Below, piece after piece: positions 43,206 to 51,800 of a stretch of DNA of 64,000 nt. This DNA comes from WRGT01 sp964450405 (lineage in GTDB: Bacteria > Spirochaetota > UBA4802 > UBA5550). Both the position numbers and the translations under genes were made by a program. The notes beneath the pieces are model-generated. The model was not told where the DNA came from. It saw only the letters and a program-made list of their open reading frames with translations, and made no database searches. Position 1 is the first letter of the stretch. Every line of letters starts with the position of its first letter. The stretch lies in contig CAYVCQ010000003.1 in NCBI GenBank assembly GCA_964450405.1, positions 186,001 to 250,000 of the forward strand, in the 5' to 3' direction.

Positions 43206-43240
43206 AATAAGAAACCCCGCCAATGGCGGGGTTTCTTATT
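43206..43240. terminator. Bidirectional intrinsic terminator between gctB and citrate synthase
   Basis: Perfect 16-bp arms AATAAGAAACCCCGCC / GGCGGGGTTTCTTATT around a 3-base loop, with T-rich sequence on both sides. It lies between convergent genes. Confidence 0.93.
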
Positions 43241-43257
43241 TATATATAACAAAAAAG

Positions 43258-44607
43258 TTATCTCTTATTTAAATCTTTATACTCAAGTATTTCGTAGTTT
43301 GGAGAAATATAAGCAGGTCTGATAATTTTACCCTGCACCATCTGCTCCAGTCTATGAGCAGACCAGCCGGCTACTCTTGCCATTGCAAAAATCGGAGTAT
43401 ATAGAGCCTCAGGTATCCCGAGAAATTTATATACAAGACCTGAATAAAAATCCACATTAACACATACCTTGTTCCCTTTCCTCTCCTGAACAAGTTCTGG
43501 TCCGATCTTCTCAACCATTTCGAATAGATTAAAAAGATCCATTTTATTATTCTTCTCAGCAAGAGTTTTGGCATATCGCTTTAATATTTTTGTTCTTGGA
43601 TCTGACAAAGTGTACACCGCATGACCAAGACCATATATTTTACCATTCCCGTCTCCGGCTTTTTTATCGAGAACTTTATTCAGATATTTTCTAACTTCAT
43701 TTTCGTTTTTCCAATCCTTTACTTCCTTCTGACACTGTTTCATCATAAACATAACAGATTCATTTGCTCCGCCATGAAACTGCCCGCTTAATGAAGCCAC
43801 ACCAGCTGCAATTGCCATATAGGTATTTGCACCGCTTGAAGAAACCGTTCTTACAGTAAAAGTAGAATTATTACCGCCGCCATGCTCTGCATGCATAATC
43901 AGGCATGCATCAAATATCAATGCATCTTCAAGATCTGGCATCTCACCGGTAAGCATATAAAGAAAATTTTCGGCAATTGAAAGTTTATCCCTTGATCTTG
44001 CAAGTCTCAAATCATCGCCTTTACGGTATTTGTACACATTGTAGTTATTTGCCACAATTACCGGCGCTTTTGCAATAATATTTATACACTGCTCGCTTAC
44101 GTCGGCAATATTAGTAGAATCCGGATTCTTATCACATCTGCTCAAATGAGATACAACACTATGCAGCGCATACATCTGATTAAAATTCTCCACCTCTTCT
44201 ATTATAATACGTCTTTCAATATTAGAAAGTTTGGATTTTTTATGCAGGGCTGTGCTGAAGCTTTTAAGATCGGCATTCCCCGGAAGAACATTTGTAAGCA
44301 GAAGATAAATTACCTCTTCAAAACCGAATCTTTTATGCTTTTCATTATATTCTATAATATCATCAACATCATAACCGCAATAATATAGCTTGCCTTCTAT
44401 CGGTTTTACTTTTTTTCCTGTTTCAGAATTTTTATCAGGGACCATCTCATAACCGATAACTCTTCCCTTTGTTGTTATTCCAACAATTACACCTGAACCA
44501 TCGGGATTACGAAGCCCCAGTTTAATATTTTTCTCCTTAATAATTTCAGGAGAAATCTTGTCATGCGTCAAAGTAAGATCTTTTATTTTTTGAAGAATAT
44601 TTTTCAT
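43258..44607 (-). CDS. gltA: Citrate synthase
   Basis: A 449-residue citrate synthase. The substrate-binding and catalytic blocks are present: YCGYDVDDIIEYNEKHKRFG near the N-terminus, LIMHAEHGGGNNSTFTVRTV (about residues 237-256), ASLSGQFHGGANESVMFMMK (about 270-289) and the signature YGLGHAVYTLSDPRTKILKR (about 320-339). The enzyme condenses oxaloacetate and acetyl-CoA at the entry of the TCA cycle or glutamate synthesis. ATG 44607 with AGAGGAAA upstream is preferred; a longer frame exists but begins near a repeat. It is monocistronic. Confidence 0.92.
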   Translation of the reverse strand: MKNILQKIKDLTLTHDKISPEIIKEKNIKLGLRNPDGSGVIVGITTKGRVIGYEMVPDKNSETGKKVKPIEGKLYYCGYDVDDIIEYNEKHKRFGFEEVIYLLLTNVLPGNADLKSFSTALHKKSKLSNIERRIIIEEVENFNQMYALHSVVSHLSRCDKNPDSTNIADVSEQCINIIAKAPVIVANNYNVYKYRKGDDLRLARSRDKLSIAENFLYMLTGEMPDLEDALIFDACLIMHAEHGGGNNSTFTVRTVSSSGANTYMAIAAGVASLSGQFHGGANESVMFMMKQCQKEVKDWKNENEVRKYLNKVLDKKAGDGNGKIYGLGHAVYTLSDPRTKILKRYAKTLAEKNNKMDLFNLFEMVEKIGPELVQERKGNKVCVNVDFYSGLVYKFLGIPEALYTPIFAMARVAGWSAHRLEQMVQGKIIRPAYISPNYEILEYKDLNKR

Positions 44608-44663
44608 GGTTTCCTCTTTTTGATTAATGCAATTGATCTTGATGAAAAACGTTCCCATCACCG

Positions 44664-44723
44664 GCCCCCGCACCCCGGACGGGGGTAAAGCAAAATACTT
44701 GCCCCCGACCGGGGTGCGGGGGC
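44664..44723. repeat. 60-bp GC-rich inverted repeat upstream of citrate synthase
   Basis: Arms GCCCCCGCACCCCGG (44664-44678) and CCGGGGTGCGGGGGC (44709-44723) are perfect complements, with inner GGGGGTAAAG / CTTGCCCCC also nearly complementary. The GC content is far above that of the flanks. It lies in the roughly 280-base gap upstream of the citrate synthase gene; the rest of the gap is AT-rich. Confidence 0.85.
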
Positions 44724-44890
44724 TGTTGAGTATTAATTACTAACAAAAATTATTTAAATAATACAATATTAGAATTCGTAAAAAAATCAGCGGGCTGTCA
44801 AGAAATTATTATAAATAAAAGAATCTTTCTGTAAACTCTGTGTAAATAATGTATAAGGCATATTCAATAAAAATGCTGTTTTGAATAAAA

Positions 44891-45832
44891 TTATCCCTGT
44901 CTAACCGGAAGGTCAATAAGTACGGCGGTCATATCATCTTTCTGATATTCATGCTTTCCAATAAATTCATATACAGAATCAAATATACTGTTGATTACAA
45001 GCTGAGGGGGGAAATCAGACAATTCAATCAGTTTCTGTTCAAGCCTTTCCTCTCCATATTGTTTTTTTTCAGTTTCAAAATCAAAGGCTTCAGTTATACC
45101 ATCTGTAAAAAAGAAAATCATATCACCCTGAAATATTTCAAAACAGCACTCTGGAGTATGATAATATGATTCGAGACTTATAAGACTTTTTATATCACTC
45201 CCCAGAAGATAACCCTTTTCCGGTTTCCATATATCATATTTGTTATTAAGATTAAATGACTCTATTCCGTTTTTATTCCTTCGAACAATTATCGGAAAAT
45301 GCATACTCCTGTTAAAAAATCTGAGTTTCAACGAACCGTTTTTATCCTCTACAAAAACAAAGTTAACAGAAGCAAAATCATTAGAATTTGACATATCCAT
45401 TATATCCGTAAACTTCATTGCAATGCTTTTGATAAGATATGCATAATCTATAATACCGGTTCTATCATGTATCCCTTCCATCTCTTTAACTGCAAGAATT
45501 ACCGCTGAACGGAGCCTTATAAGAGTTGTATAAGCAGGAAGACCATGACCGCTTATATCCGCAAAAACAAAAAGAAAATTATTATCTGACAGCTTAAAAA
45601 GGTCAAAATAATCGCCGGATATAATTGAACCATAGGCTCTCTGAAAACCAATTCCCACCATTAGATCACGATGACTGAAACTTTTAAAAAGATCTCTGAT
45701 CAGCCTTTTATCTTTTTCACGTACATGATTTGCCTCCTGGCGGAAGATCTCATATTTTCGTATTTTTTCAAGATAATCATCAGCAATATCAGCAGCAGCT
45801 TCCGTATTACTATTAATTTTTTTATTCAACAC
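44891..45832 (-). CDS. PP2C-type serine phosphatase (SpoIIE/RsbU class)
   Basis: 313 residues. A helical N-terminal segment of about 65 residues precedes a SpoIIE/RsbU phosphatase domain: GIGFQRAYGSIISGDYFDLF, FLFVFADISGHGLPAYTTLI (metal-binding Asp and Gly), MIFFFTDGITEAFDFETEKK and YQKDDMTAVLIDLP (last metal Asp). Such phosphatases usually act on anti-sigma antagonists or other phospho-serine regulators. No partner gene is adjacent. It starts with GTG 45832 after AGGAG and overlaps the pgi 3' end by 11 bases, suggesting coupled translation with a glycolytic gene. Confidence 0.87.
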   Translation of the reverse strand: MLNKKINSNTEAAADIADDYLEKIRKYEIFRQEANHVREKDKRLIRDLFKSFSHRDLMVGIGFQRAYGSIISGDYFDLFKLSDNNFLFVFADISGHGLPAYTTLIRLRSAVILAVKEMEGIHDRTGIIDYAYLIKSIAMKFTDIMDMSNSNDFASVNFVFVEDKNGSLKLRFFNRSMHFPIIVRRNKNGIESFNLNNKYDIWKPEKGYLLGSDIKSLISLESYYHTPECCFEIFQGDMIFFFTDGITEAFDFETEKKQYGEERLEQKLIELSDFPPQLVINSIFDSVYEFIGKHEYQKDDMTAVLIDLPVRQG

Positions 45833-47456
45833 ATCTGCTCCTGTAATATTCGATCAATCCATTAGTAGAGGAATCATGACTGGCAGTTGTTACATTTTTA
45901 TCTTCAAGTTCTTTCAAAACCTTCCCGGCTAGTACCTTCCCTAATTCGACTCCCCACTGATCAAAGGAAAAAACATTCCAGATTACCCCTTGAGTAAATA
46001 TTTTGTGTTCATATGCAGCTATAATTTTACCAAGAATCTCAGGAGTCAGCCTGTCGGACATTATTACATTTGTCGGTCTGTTGCCGTCAAAAGTTTTATA
46101 TGGAACAAGTCTCTCTTCAACTCCCTCTTTAATTACCTCTTCAGATGTTTTACCGAATGCAAATGCCTCAGCCTGTGCAATCATATTAGCAATTAATTTA
46201 TTATGGTGATCCCGCTCTCCATGAAGGGGATTGACAAAGCCTATTAAATCTGCCGGAATGAGTTTAGTTCCCTGATGCATCAGCTGATAAAATGCATGCT
46301 GCCCGTTTGTCCCAGGCTCTCCCCATATTATAGGGCCCGTTGAATAGTTAACTTTTAAACCATCTTTTGTAACGGACTTTCCGTTAGACTCCATATCACC
46401 CTGCTGAAGATATGCCGTGAACCTGTGCATATACTGTTCATAAGGAAGAACTGCAGATGTATCACATCCAAAAAAGTTATTATACCAGATTCCTAGCAGA
46501 GCCATAAGCACCGGTATATTCTTTTCGAAAGAAGTATTTCTGAAATGGTTATCCATTTCATTAAAACCCTCGAGAAATTTTACAAAATTTTCATAGCCGA
46601 TTGATATCATAATTGATAGACCGATGGCCGAGGTGAGCGAATATCTCCCCCCTACCCAATCCCAGAATTCCAGCATATTTGCCGGATCTATTCCAAACTT
46701 CACAACATCTGCTTTATTGGTAGAAAGAGCTATAAAATGATTTGCCACAGATTTATCTGATCCAAAAAAATCAGTTATCCATTTTTTTGCAGTAAAGGCA
46801 TTTGTCAGAGTCTCAGCTGTAGTAAAAGTTTTAGATGCTACTATGAAAAGAGTCTCCTCGGGATTTAGATCTATAATTGATTCTTTGATGTGAGTGCAGT
46901 CTATATTGGATACAAATCTTACCTTTAGATTTCTGTCGGAATAGAATTTAAGAGCTTCACAGACCATTACCGGCCCGAGATCAGATCCTCCGATGCCTAT
47001 ATTTATAATATTTTTTATAGGCTTGCCGGAATATCCTTTCCATTCAGATCTTCGTAATCTATCGGAGATATTTTTCATTTTATCTATAACATTCAGAACA
47101 TCGGGCATAACATCAACGCCATCGAGCATTACCGGTTTTCCGCTTCTGTTCCGGAGAGCAACATGCAGAACTGCCCTGTTTTCCGTTTCATTTATCTTTT
47201 CACCGTTGAACATTCTCTCAATTTTCTCTTTGAGTGAACATTTTTCGGCAAGTTTTAAGAGAAGATCCATTGTTTCTTCTGTTATTCTGTTTTTAGAGTA
47301 ATCGAATAAAAGACCTGAGCTTTCAATGCAGAATTTTTTTCCTCTTTGAGGATCATTTGTAAAAAGATCTCGTATATGCATGCTCTGCATTTTTTTAAAA
47401 TGCGCAGAGAGTTGTTTCCATTCTGCAGTTTCTGTTAAATATTCTCTTTTAGTCAT
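45822..47456 (-). CDS. pgi: Glucose-6-phosphate isomerase
   Basis: 544 residues, the usual length of the long-form enzyme. Signatures are NIGIGGSDLGPVMVCEAL (about residues 150-167), VASKTFTTAETLTNAF, GGRYSLTSAIGLSIMISIGY, GKSVTKDGLKVNYSTGPIIW with GEPGTNGQHAFYQLMHQG (signature 1), and FSFDQWGVELGKVLAGKV (signature 2). It interconverts glucose-6-P and fructose-6-P in the cytoplasm. It is the first of two genes with the PP2C phosphatase. Confidence 0.95.
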   Translation of the reverse strand: MTKREYLTETAEWKQLSAHFKKMQSMHIRDLFTNDPQRGKKFCIESSGLLFDYSKNRITEETMDLLLKLAEKCSLKEKIERMFNGEKINETENRAVLHVALRNRSGKPVMLDGVDVMPDVLNVIDKMKNISDRLRRSEWKGYSGKPIKNIINIGIGGSDLGPVMVCEALKFYSDRNLKVRFVSNIDCTHIKESIIDLNPEETLFIVASKTFTTAETLTNAFTAKKWITDFFGSDKSVANHFIALSTNKADVVKFGIDPANMLEFWDWVGGRYSLTSAIGLSIMISIGYENFVKFLEGFNEMDNHFRNTSFEKNIPVLMALLGIWYNNFFGCDTSAVLPYEQYMHRFTAYLQQGDMESNGKSVTKDGLKVNYSTGPIIWGEPGTNGQHAFYQLMHQGTKLIPADLIGFVNPLHGERDHHNKLIANMIAQAEAFAFGKTSEEVIKEGVEERLVPYKTFDGNRPTNVIMSDRLTPEILGKIIAAYEHKIFTQGVIWNVFSFDQWGVELGKVLAGKVLKELEDKNVTTASHDSSTNGLIEYYRSRCVE

Positions 47457-47627
47457 AGAGGGCCTCTTTTTTCGATTATCAAAGAGTTATTATAAAACAG
47501 TTTTTATTAAAAGTCAAGAGTAATTAATTGAAAGTGAATACAGGATTTTTCAGAATAGCTTTTTCTATCCTTTTAAATCTTAAACAATAATATAAACTAA
47601 ATCTGACTGCCACTTAGGGGTTAGGAG

Positions 47628-48347
47628 CTATAATCCGTGAATTTGATTTTCACTATGATAAGTACACATTCCGTTCAAACAGCATGCAGTACACAAAGGT
47701 TTGTTTTTGCAGATATCTTTACCATGAGCTACAATCAGAGCATGATATTCATTGTATTTTTTTAAAGTTCCATTGAAATCACTATGGAATAACTCCTGAA
47801 CCGAATCGTAACTGTCATCAATCGATATAAGATTCAAACGTGAAAAAATTCTTTTGGTATATGCATCAATTACAAATATTTTTCGATTTAAAGCATAAAG
47901 CAGGATTGAATCAGCTGTTTCCGGTCCCACTCCATTAATTTCCAGCAGTATTTTCCTCAATTTATCTGTTTTAATCTTTTTCAGTTCATCGAAAGAATAA
48001 TTGATTTTCTTAAACCAGTTAAGGAAATTTTTAATTTTAATTGTCTTCTGATTAAAATAACCGGTGGGTTTAATGCAGGATGCTATGAGCTCATGATCCG
48101 CTTTATAGAGTTTCAAGGGTGAGAGAATTTTATTTTTTTTTAAAGCTCCAAGAGCTTTTTCAACATTTTTCCATGCGACATTCTGAGTAAGAATCGCCCC
48201 GATTATGATTTCGAACCTGTCGATGTCATTTACCGGGGCGCCAGAACCATATACACATAAATCTTTTTCACTGCTGAAAATCGGCCACCAGCCCTGTTTT
48301 CCGTAGGCTTTATAAAGCAAAGAAAATATTTCTTCAACTTTATTCAT
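47628..48347 (-). CDS. Endonuclease III-related DNA glycosylase (MagIII/COG2231-like)
   Basis: A 239-residue HhH-GPD protein. The helix-hairpin-helix and catalytic segment reads LLEINGVGPETADSILLYAL then KIFVIDAYTKRIFSRL (about residues 130-165), with the expected catalytic Asp. The Lys of endonuclease III (in GVGRKTA) is replaced by Glu, so AP-lyase activity is unlikely. The C-terminus has Fe-S ligands in CKNKPLCTACCLNGMC. The combination resembles the MagIII-type 3-methyladenine glycosylase group, a role inferred by resemblance only. An in-frame TTG lies one codon upstream. It lies 15 bases after fdhE on the same strand. Confidence 0.82.
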   Translation of the reverse strand: MNKVEEIFSLLYKAYGKQGWWPIFSSEKDLCVYGSGAPVNDIDRFEIIIGAILTQNVAWKNVEKALGALKKNKILSPLKLYKADHELIASCIKPTGYFNQKTIKIKNFLNWFKKINYSFDELKKIKTDKLRKILLEINGVGPETADSILLYALNRKIFVIDAYTKRIFSRLNLISIDDSYDSVQELFHSDFNGTLKKYNEYHALIVAHGKDICKNKPLCTACCLNGMCTYHSENQIHGL

Positions 48348-48362
48348 CAAAGCATAACCGGA

Positions 48363-49202
48363 TCAGATTCTCTTATACCCTTTATCTATCATCGAGGCAT
48401 CGAGAAAACTGGTTATTATATCCTCAACCGCCAGATCGAAAGATGATTCTTCTTTAAGCTTGGGAATTCTTACATTCTTTATATAATGCTTGCATTCATC
48501 ACAATAGTAAATTCTATAAATATTGTTATCTTCAAATTCAAAAAAACCATGTTTTGTCTGTTCGTTACATCCGCAGGCCGGACAGACCAGCCTTGGGAAT
48601 TCCCATTCATTTTCACAGATTGCACAGTGGAGATGCCTTTGATTTTCTTTTGACTCAACAATCTTGCTCATATCGGGAAGATATCCGCAGAATGGACAGG
48701 AGCTTTCAAGCCACTCTTCTTTATCAGGTTTTCTATCTGCTTTTTTTCGAAGTGCTGCTATGAAGGGTTTAAAAACATTATGTATTACAAAAATAAACTC
48801 ATCAAGAGCAAGCCGGTTATCTACTCCTTTCTTCTCAAGAAAAGAAAAATCCTGTTTAAGCAAAGCACGAAGAAGAATATCAGCATCATTTTTAAAATTT
48901 TCTTTTAATAATGAAAAATCCATCCCGGCGTTTAATTTAGAGATGACATCTGTTAATTTAACAGTAAGATTAAATAGAAGAGACTTCATATCATCCTCTA
49001 AATTTATATCATCTGCAGATAATACCGGAAAAGAATCCTCCTTGAGATTTTTTAAGTAAGCACCTGAATTACCGATCTGTGAAGTAAACTCCTCCTGAGA
49101 ATGAAAAATTTCCATATAAAAATCGAAAACTTCCGGAGTCATGGAGCCATTATCCAAAACAGCATCTTGTTTATTTTTTAAATAATCGCTATGCTTTATC
49201 AT
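48363..49202 (-). CDS. fdhE: Formate dehydrogenase accessory protein FdhE
   Basis: 279 residues. The C-terminal rubredoxin-like part holds four Cys pairs: CPFCGYLPDM, CAICENEWEF, CPACGCNEQ and YYCDECKHYIKNVRIPKL. These are the iron-binding motifs of FdhE, required for maturation of respiratory formate dehydrogenases. The N-terminal half is helical and weakly conserved. No fdhG/H/I gene is in the window, but formate dehydrogenases are often selenoproteins, which agrees with Sec use at 9790. Its ATG overlaps the tatA stop by one base, so the two are coupled. Confidence 0.88.
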   Translation of the reverse strand: MIKHSDYLKNKQDAVLDNGSMTPEVFDFYMEIFHSQEEFTSQIGNSGAYLKNLKEDSFPVLSADDINLEDDMKSLLFNLTVKLTDVISKLNAGMDFSLLKENFKNDADILLRALLKQDFSFLEKKGVDNRLALDEFIFVIHNVFKPFIAALRKKADRKPDKEEWLESSCPFCGYLPDMSKIVESKENQRHLHCAICENEWEFPRLVCPACGCNEQTKHGFFEFEDNNIYRIYYCDECKHYIKNVRIPKLKEESSFDLAVEDIITSFLDASMIDKGYKRI

Positions 49203-49372
49203 TAACTGTTTTTATCTTTTTTGTCTTCGTCTAATTCGCCATTCATAGCCTTTTTGAAATCCCTGATTCCGCTTCCAACATCTTTAGCAATTTTCGGAAT
49301 TTTTCCCGCTCCAAAAAGCACCAGTACTATTAAAAATATTATTACTAATTCACCCATTCCCGGCATACTCAT
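49202..49372 (-). CDS. tatA: Twin-arginine translocase subunit TatA/TatE
   Basis: A 56-residue protein: a short N-terminus (MSMPGMGE), one membrane helix LVIIFLIVLVLFGAGKIPK, the hinge and amphipathic helix IAKDVGSGIRDFKKAMNGE, and an acidic/lysine tail. This is the standard TatA layout, including the conserved FGAGKIP hinge. ATG 49372 has AGGAG seven bases upstream; a longer frame exists but would place 21 polar residues before the helix. Coupling to fdhE makes sense because formate dehydrogenases are exported by Tat. Confidence 0.92.
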   Translation of the reverse strand: MSMPGMGELVIIFLIVLVLFGAGKIPKIAKDVGSGIRDFKKAMNGELDEDKKDKNS

Positions 49373-49451
49373 AACTTTTCTCCTAAAATTATTTTTCAGA
49401 TTTTTACAACATTCGGAAAACTTCATGACTGTCACAACTCTGTGACTGCAT

Positions 49452-49500
49452 TGACCCCTGCGGGAACCTTTTTAAAGAGACTACGTCCCTTAGACCCCCA
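49452..49500. repeat. Dispersed repeat CCTGCGGGA...CTTAGACCCC
   Basis: GACCCCTGCGGGAACC, TTTTTAAAGAGACT, GTCCCTTAGACCCCC. A related unit with the same order lies at 63166-63222. The rest of the gap 49373-49707 is AT-rich with no gene visible. Confidence 0.6.
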
Positions 49501-49707
49501 TAATTTCCCTATTTACTTCACCGATTTATAATAAATGTGACATCTGTGATATAATTGGATACATAAGCAATATTCAAAGAGATGTGTCAATAATTCTATA
49601 TTCTGTAGAAAAAAAAACGAGGAAGTTACACTTTTATTTTTTTTAATTTTCCGCTTCATTAGACTTTTTAATGCTTCCAATAAAACGAAAAATTCAATTA
49701 ATAATCT

Positions 49708-51432
49708 TTAAGTAGCTGCGACAAACCTTACAGTTTTATCAAGCTGGTCTTCGTAGAATTTTACATTTTCAACAATATGCTCAATTTTTTTTACGCTTTT
49801 CTTAACGTTTACAACCACTCCCGGATAGACCTTATTTGTGACGATTATAACCGGTTCTTTGTCAAATTTCATTTTTTCTTCGATTGCCTTTGCTTCCTCT
49901 ACAAGTTTTTTCCAGGACGACGTAGCAGATCCAAGATCATTTAAGAGCAGAAGACATGTTTTCTTTTTCATTGCAGGGAGTATTTTGATATATTCCTTCG
50001 GATTTTTAAATATCTCCTCACCAAACTGCATCTTCATTGATGTGGTGACTTCCTCCATCCTTTCTTTTACCATTATTATTTCGGTTCTTTTTTTGTTAAT
50101 CTGATCTTCAAGAATAAAATTTCTACCCACGGTAAGTATTGTCTGTGTTTCATTCGGAGTACCGATTGTGTGAGCCCTTATCTCATTGAGAGCTGCAACT
50201 TTTCCGCCGATAATTTTCCCGACTTTCCCGGTGACAGCAACTACACCATATGAAACAATATCGCAGTTAACAATTGAATCATCCACAGTAACATTTTTAC
50301 CCGCTTCAACTTTTACATTCTGCATAAACCTTGCAGTGATATTCCCCTTAGCGATAAGTTTAACAGCCTCTTTACCTACAACTCCAAGTTTTACTGTTAT
50401 ATCTCCACCTGCAGTAAGCTGCGCATCCTCAACATCCTTATCAACAATTATATCACTGTCGGCCTGAACTTTAAATCCCGGGAGGACAGAACCCGTCACA
50501 TGCACTGTTCCATTAAATATAATATTTCCGGAGTCAAGACCCACATCTCCACTGATTATTGCTACTGGCAACACATTAACTTTTTTATTATCTACACTTA
50601 TACATCCGTCAATTCCAGCTACATAGATTGTCTTATCGAAACCGGACTGAAGAAGATTATCACCTTTTTTATAACCGTTTTTTTCTATTTTAACAGCAGG
50701 AACCTTTTCACCAAAAATATCATATCCATTCTCAGGTTTAACACCGGGAATACTCTGAAGAATCTCCTGATTCTTCTGAACCTGAATGATTGAACCAACC
50801 TCTTTATAATCCATTCGCCCGTCGGAGAGAATCTTACCAGCCTGTTTTTCAAAACTTAAAAGTGTTTCAAAATATTCATCATAACCATCTATCGGATCTC
50901 TCCCCTCTGCAACAACAACTCTGGTTAAATGAGGATGCGATAAATCAATAGCCTCAATCTGTTTTTTATATTTCTCCCCGTTAACAACTGCGACAACCTT
51001 TTCCCCATGAAGAAACTCAACAATCTCATTATAAGAGGGCAGATTACCAAATTGAGTAGGTACAACATTATAAAATGCTCTTACTTTATCCTTTGAAAAT
51101 ACCAGGGGGGACAGCAGCATTAATTTCGATTCTTTTAATACAACAAATCCATAATATGAAGCTTTATAACATTTTGATTGTTCATCAAAATGTACACCTG
51201 AACCTATACTAAAATTAAAATAATCCCGTACCTGGTGATAAGTATATCCTTCATCTATACGGGACTCTATTTCTTCATCTGTTTTAACATCAACAATTCT
51301 AGCTACTATTTCATTCTCGGAAACAAAATTATGCCTGGTTGAGAGAGCTGCTTTAACCTCACCATTCTCTAAGGTTTTCTTAACAAGAATTGACTGAGCA
51401 GCAGGATCAAAATATAATATTACTTTTCTCAT
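49708..51432 (-). CDS. DUF342/FapA family protein
   Basis: 574 residues. The central part is a FapA/DUF342 region: GVKPENGYDIFGEKVPAV (about residues 228-245), VLPVAIISGDVGLDSGNI, IIFNGTVHVTGSVLPGFKVQ, DIIVDKDVEDAQLTAGGDIT, GKVGKIIGGKVAALNEIRAH and IGTPNETQTILTVG. These are beta-helix turns with Gly at regular spacing, followed by a coiled coil (about 435-530). FapA-type proteins are linked to polar flagellar placement or cell-surface assembly in some bacteria and are frequent in spirochaetes and clostridia; the role here is not known. It is monocistronic. Confidence 0.85.
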   Translation of the reverse strand: MRKVILYFDPAAQSILVKKTLENGEVKAALSTRHNFVSENEIVARIVDVKTDEEIESRIDEGYTYHQVRDYFNFSIGSGVHFDEQSKCYKASYYGFVVLKESKLMLLSPLVFSKDKVRAFYNVVPTQFGNLPSYNEIVEFLHGEKVVAVVNGEKYKKQIEAIDLSHPHLTRVVVAEGRDPIDGYDEYFETLLSFEKQAGKILSDGRMDYKEVGSIIQVQKNQEILQSIPGVKPENGYDIFGEKVPAVKIEKNGYKKGDNLLQSGFDKTIYVAGIDGCISVDNKKVNVLPVAIISGDVGLDSGNIIFNGTVHVTGSVLPGFKVQADSDIIVDKDVEDAQLTAGGDITVKLGVVGKEAVKLIAKGNITARFMQNVKVEAGKNVTVDDSIVNCDIVSYGVVAVTGKVGKIIGGKVAALNEIRAHTIGTPNETQTILTVGRNFILEDQINKKRTEIIMVKERMEEVTTSMKMQFGEEIFKNPKEYIKILPAMKKKTCLLLLNDLGSATSSWKKLVEEAKAIEEKMKFDKEPVIIVTNKVYPGVVVNVKKSVKKIEHIVENVKFYEDQLDKTVRFVAAT

Positions 51433-51610
51433 AATTTTCTCTCAACAAACGTTATTTGCCTATCTTATATATTTTCGGCATAAAAAAATAATAATTTAGA
51501 AATATAAAGATGAGATAATCATAATCGAATGATGTTACCTATGAATAAAGTTGAAATAAGGTTTAAATCAATAGAAATCGGGAAGAAAGCATCTTATTTT
51601 ACATAACTGC

Positions 51611-51770
51611 TACACCCCGCCCCCTCTGTCTCTGTGTGACATCTCCCCCCTGGTGAAAGGGAGGAGAGTGGAATATTGAATTTAGTTGAAATTAAAAAAC
51701 GGAGTTTTCCCAAACTCCCTCCACCATCTCATCATGGGGGAGGTGCCCGGCGGGCGGATTGGGCGGCAAG
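51611..51770. repeat. GC-rich intergenic repeat
   Basis: Imperfect inverted blocks ACACCCCGCCCCCTC / CGGCGGGCGGATTGGGCGG enclose a hairpin CTCCCCCCTGGTGAAAGGGA and CTCCCTCCACCATC / GGGGGAGGTG. Composition is much more GC-rich than the surroundings. It fills much of the gap 51433-51800 downstream of asd. Confidence 0.5.
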
Positions 51771-51800
51771 TGTGAAATACGTTTTAAGACTGGTTTATCC

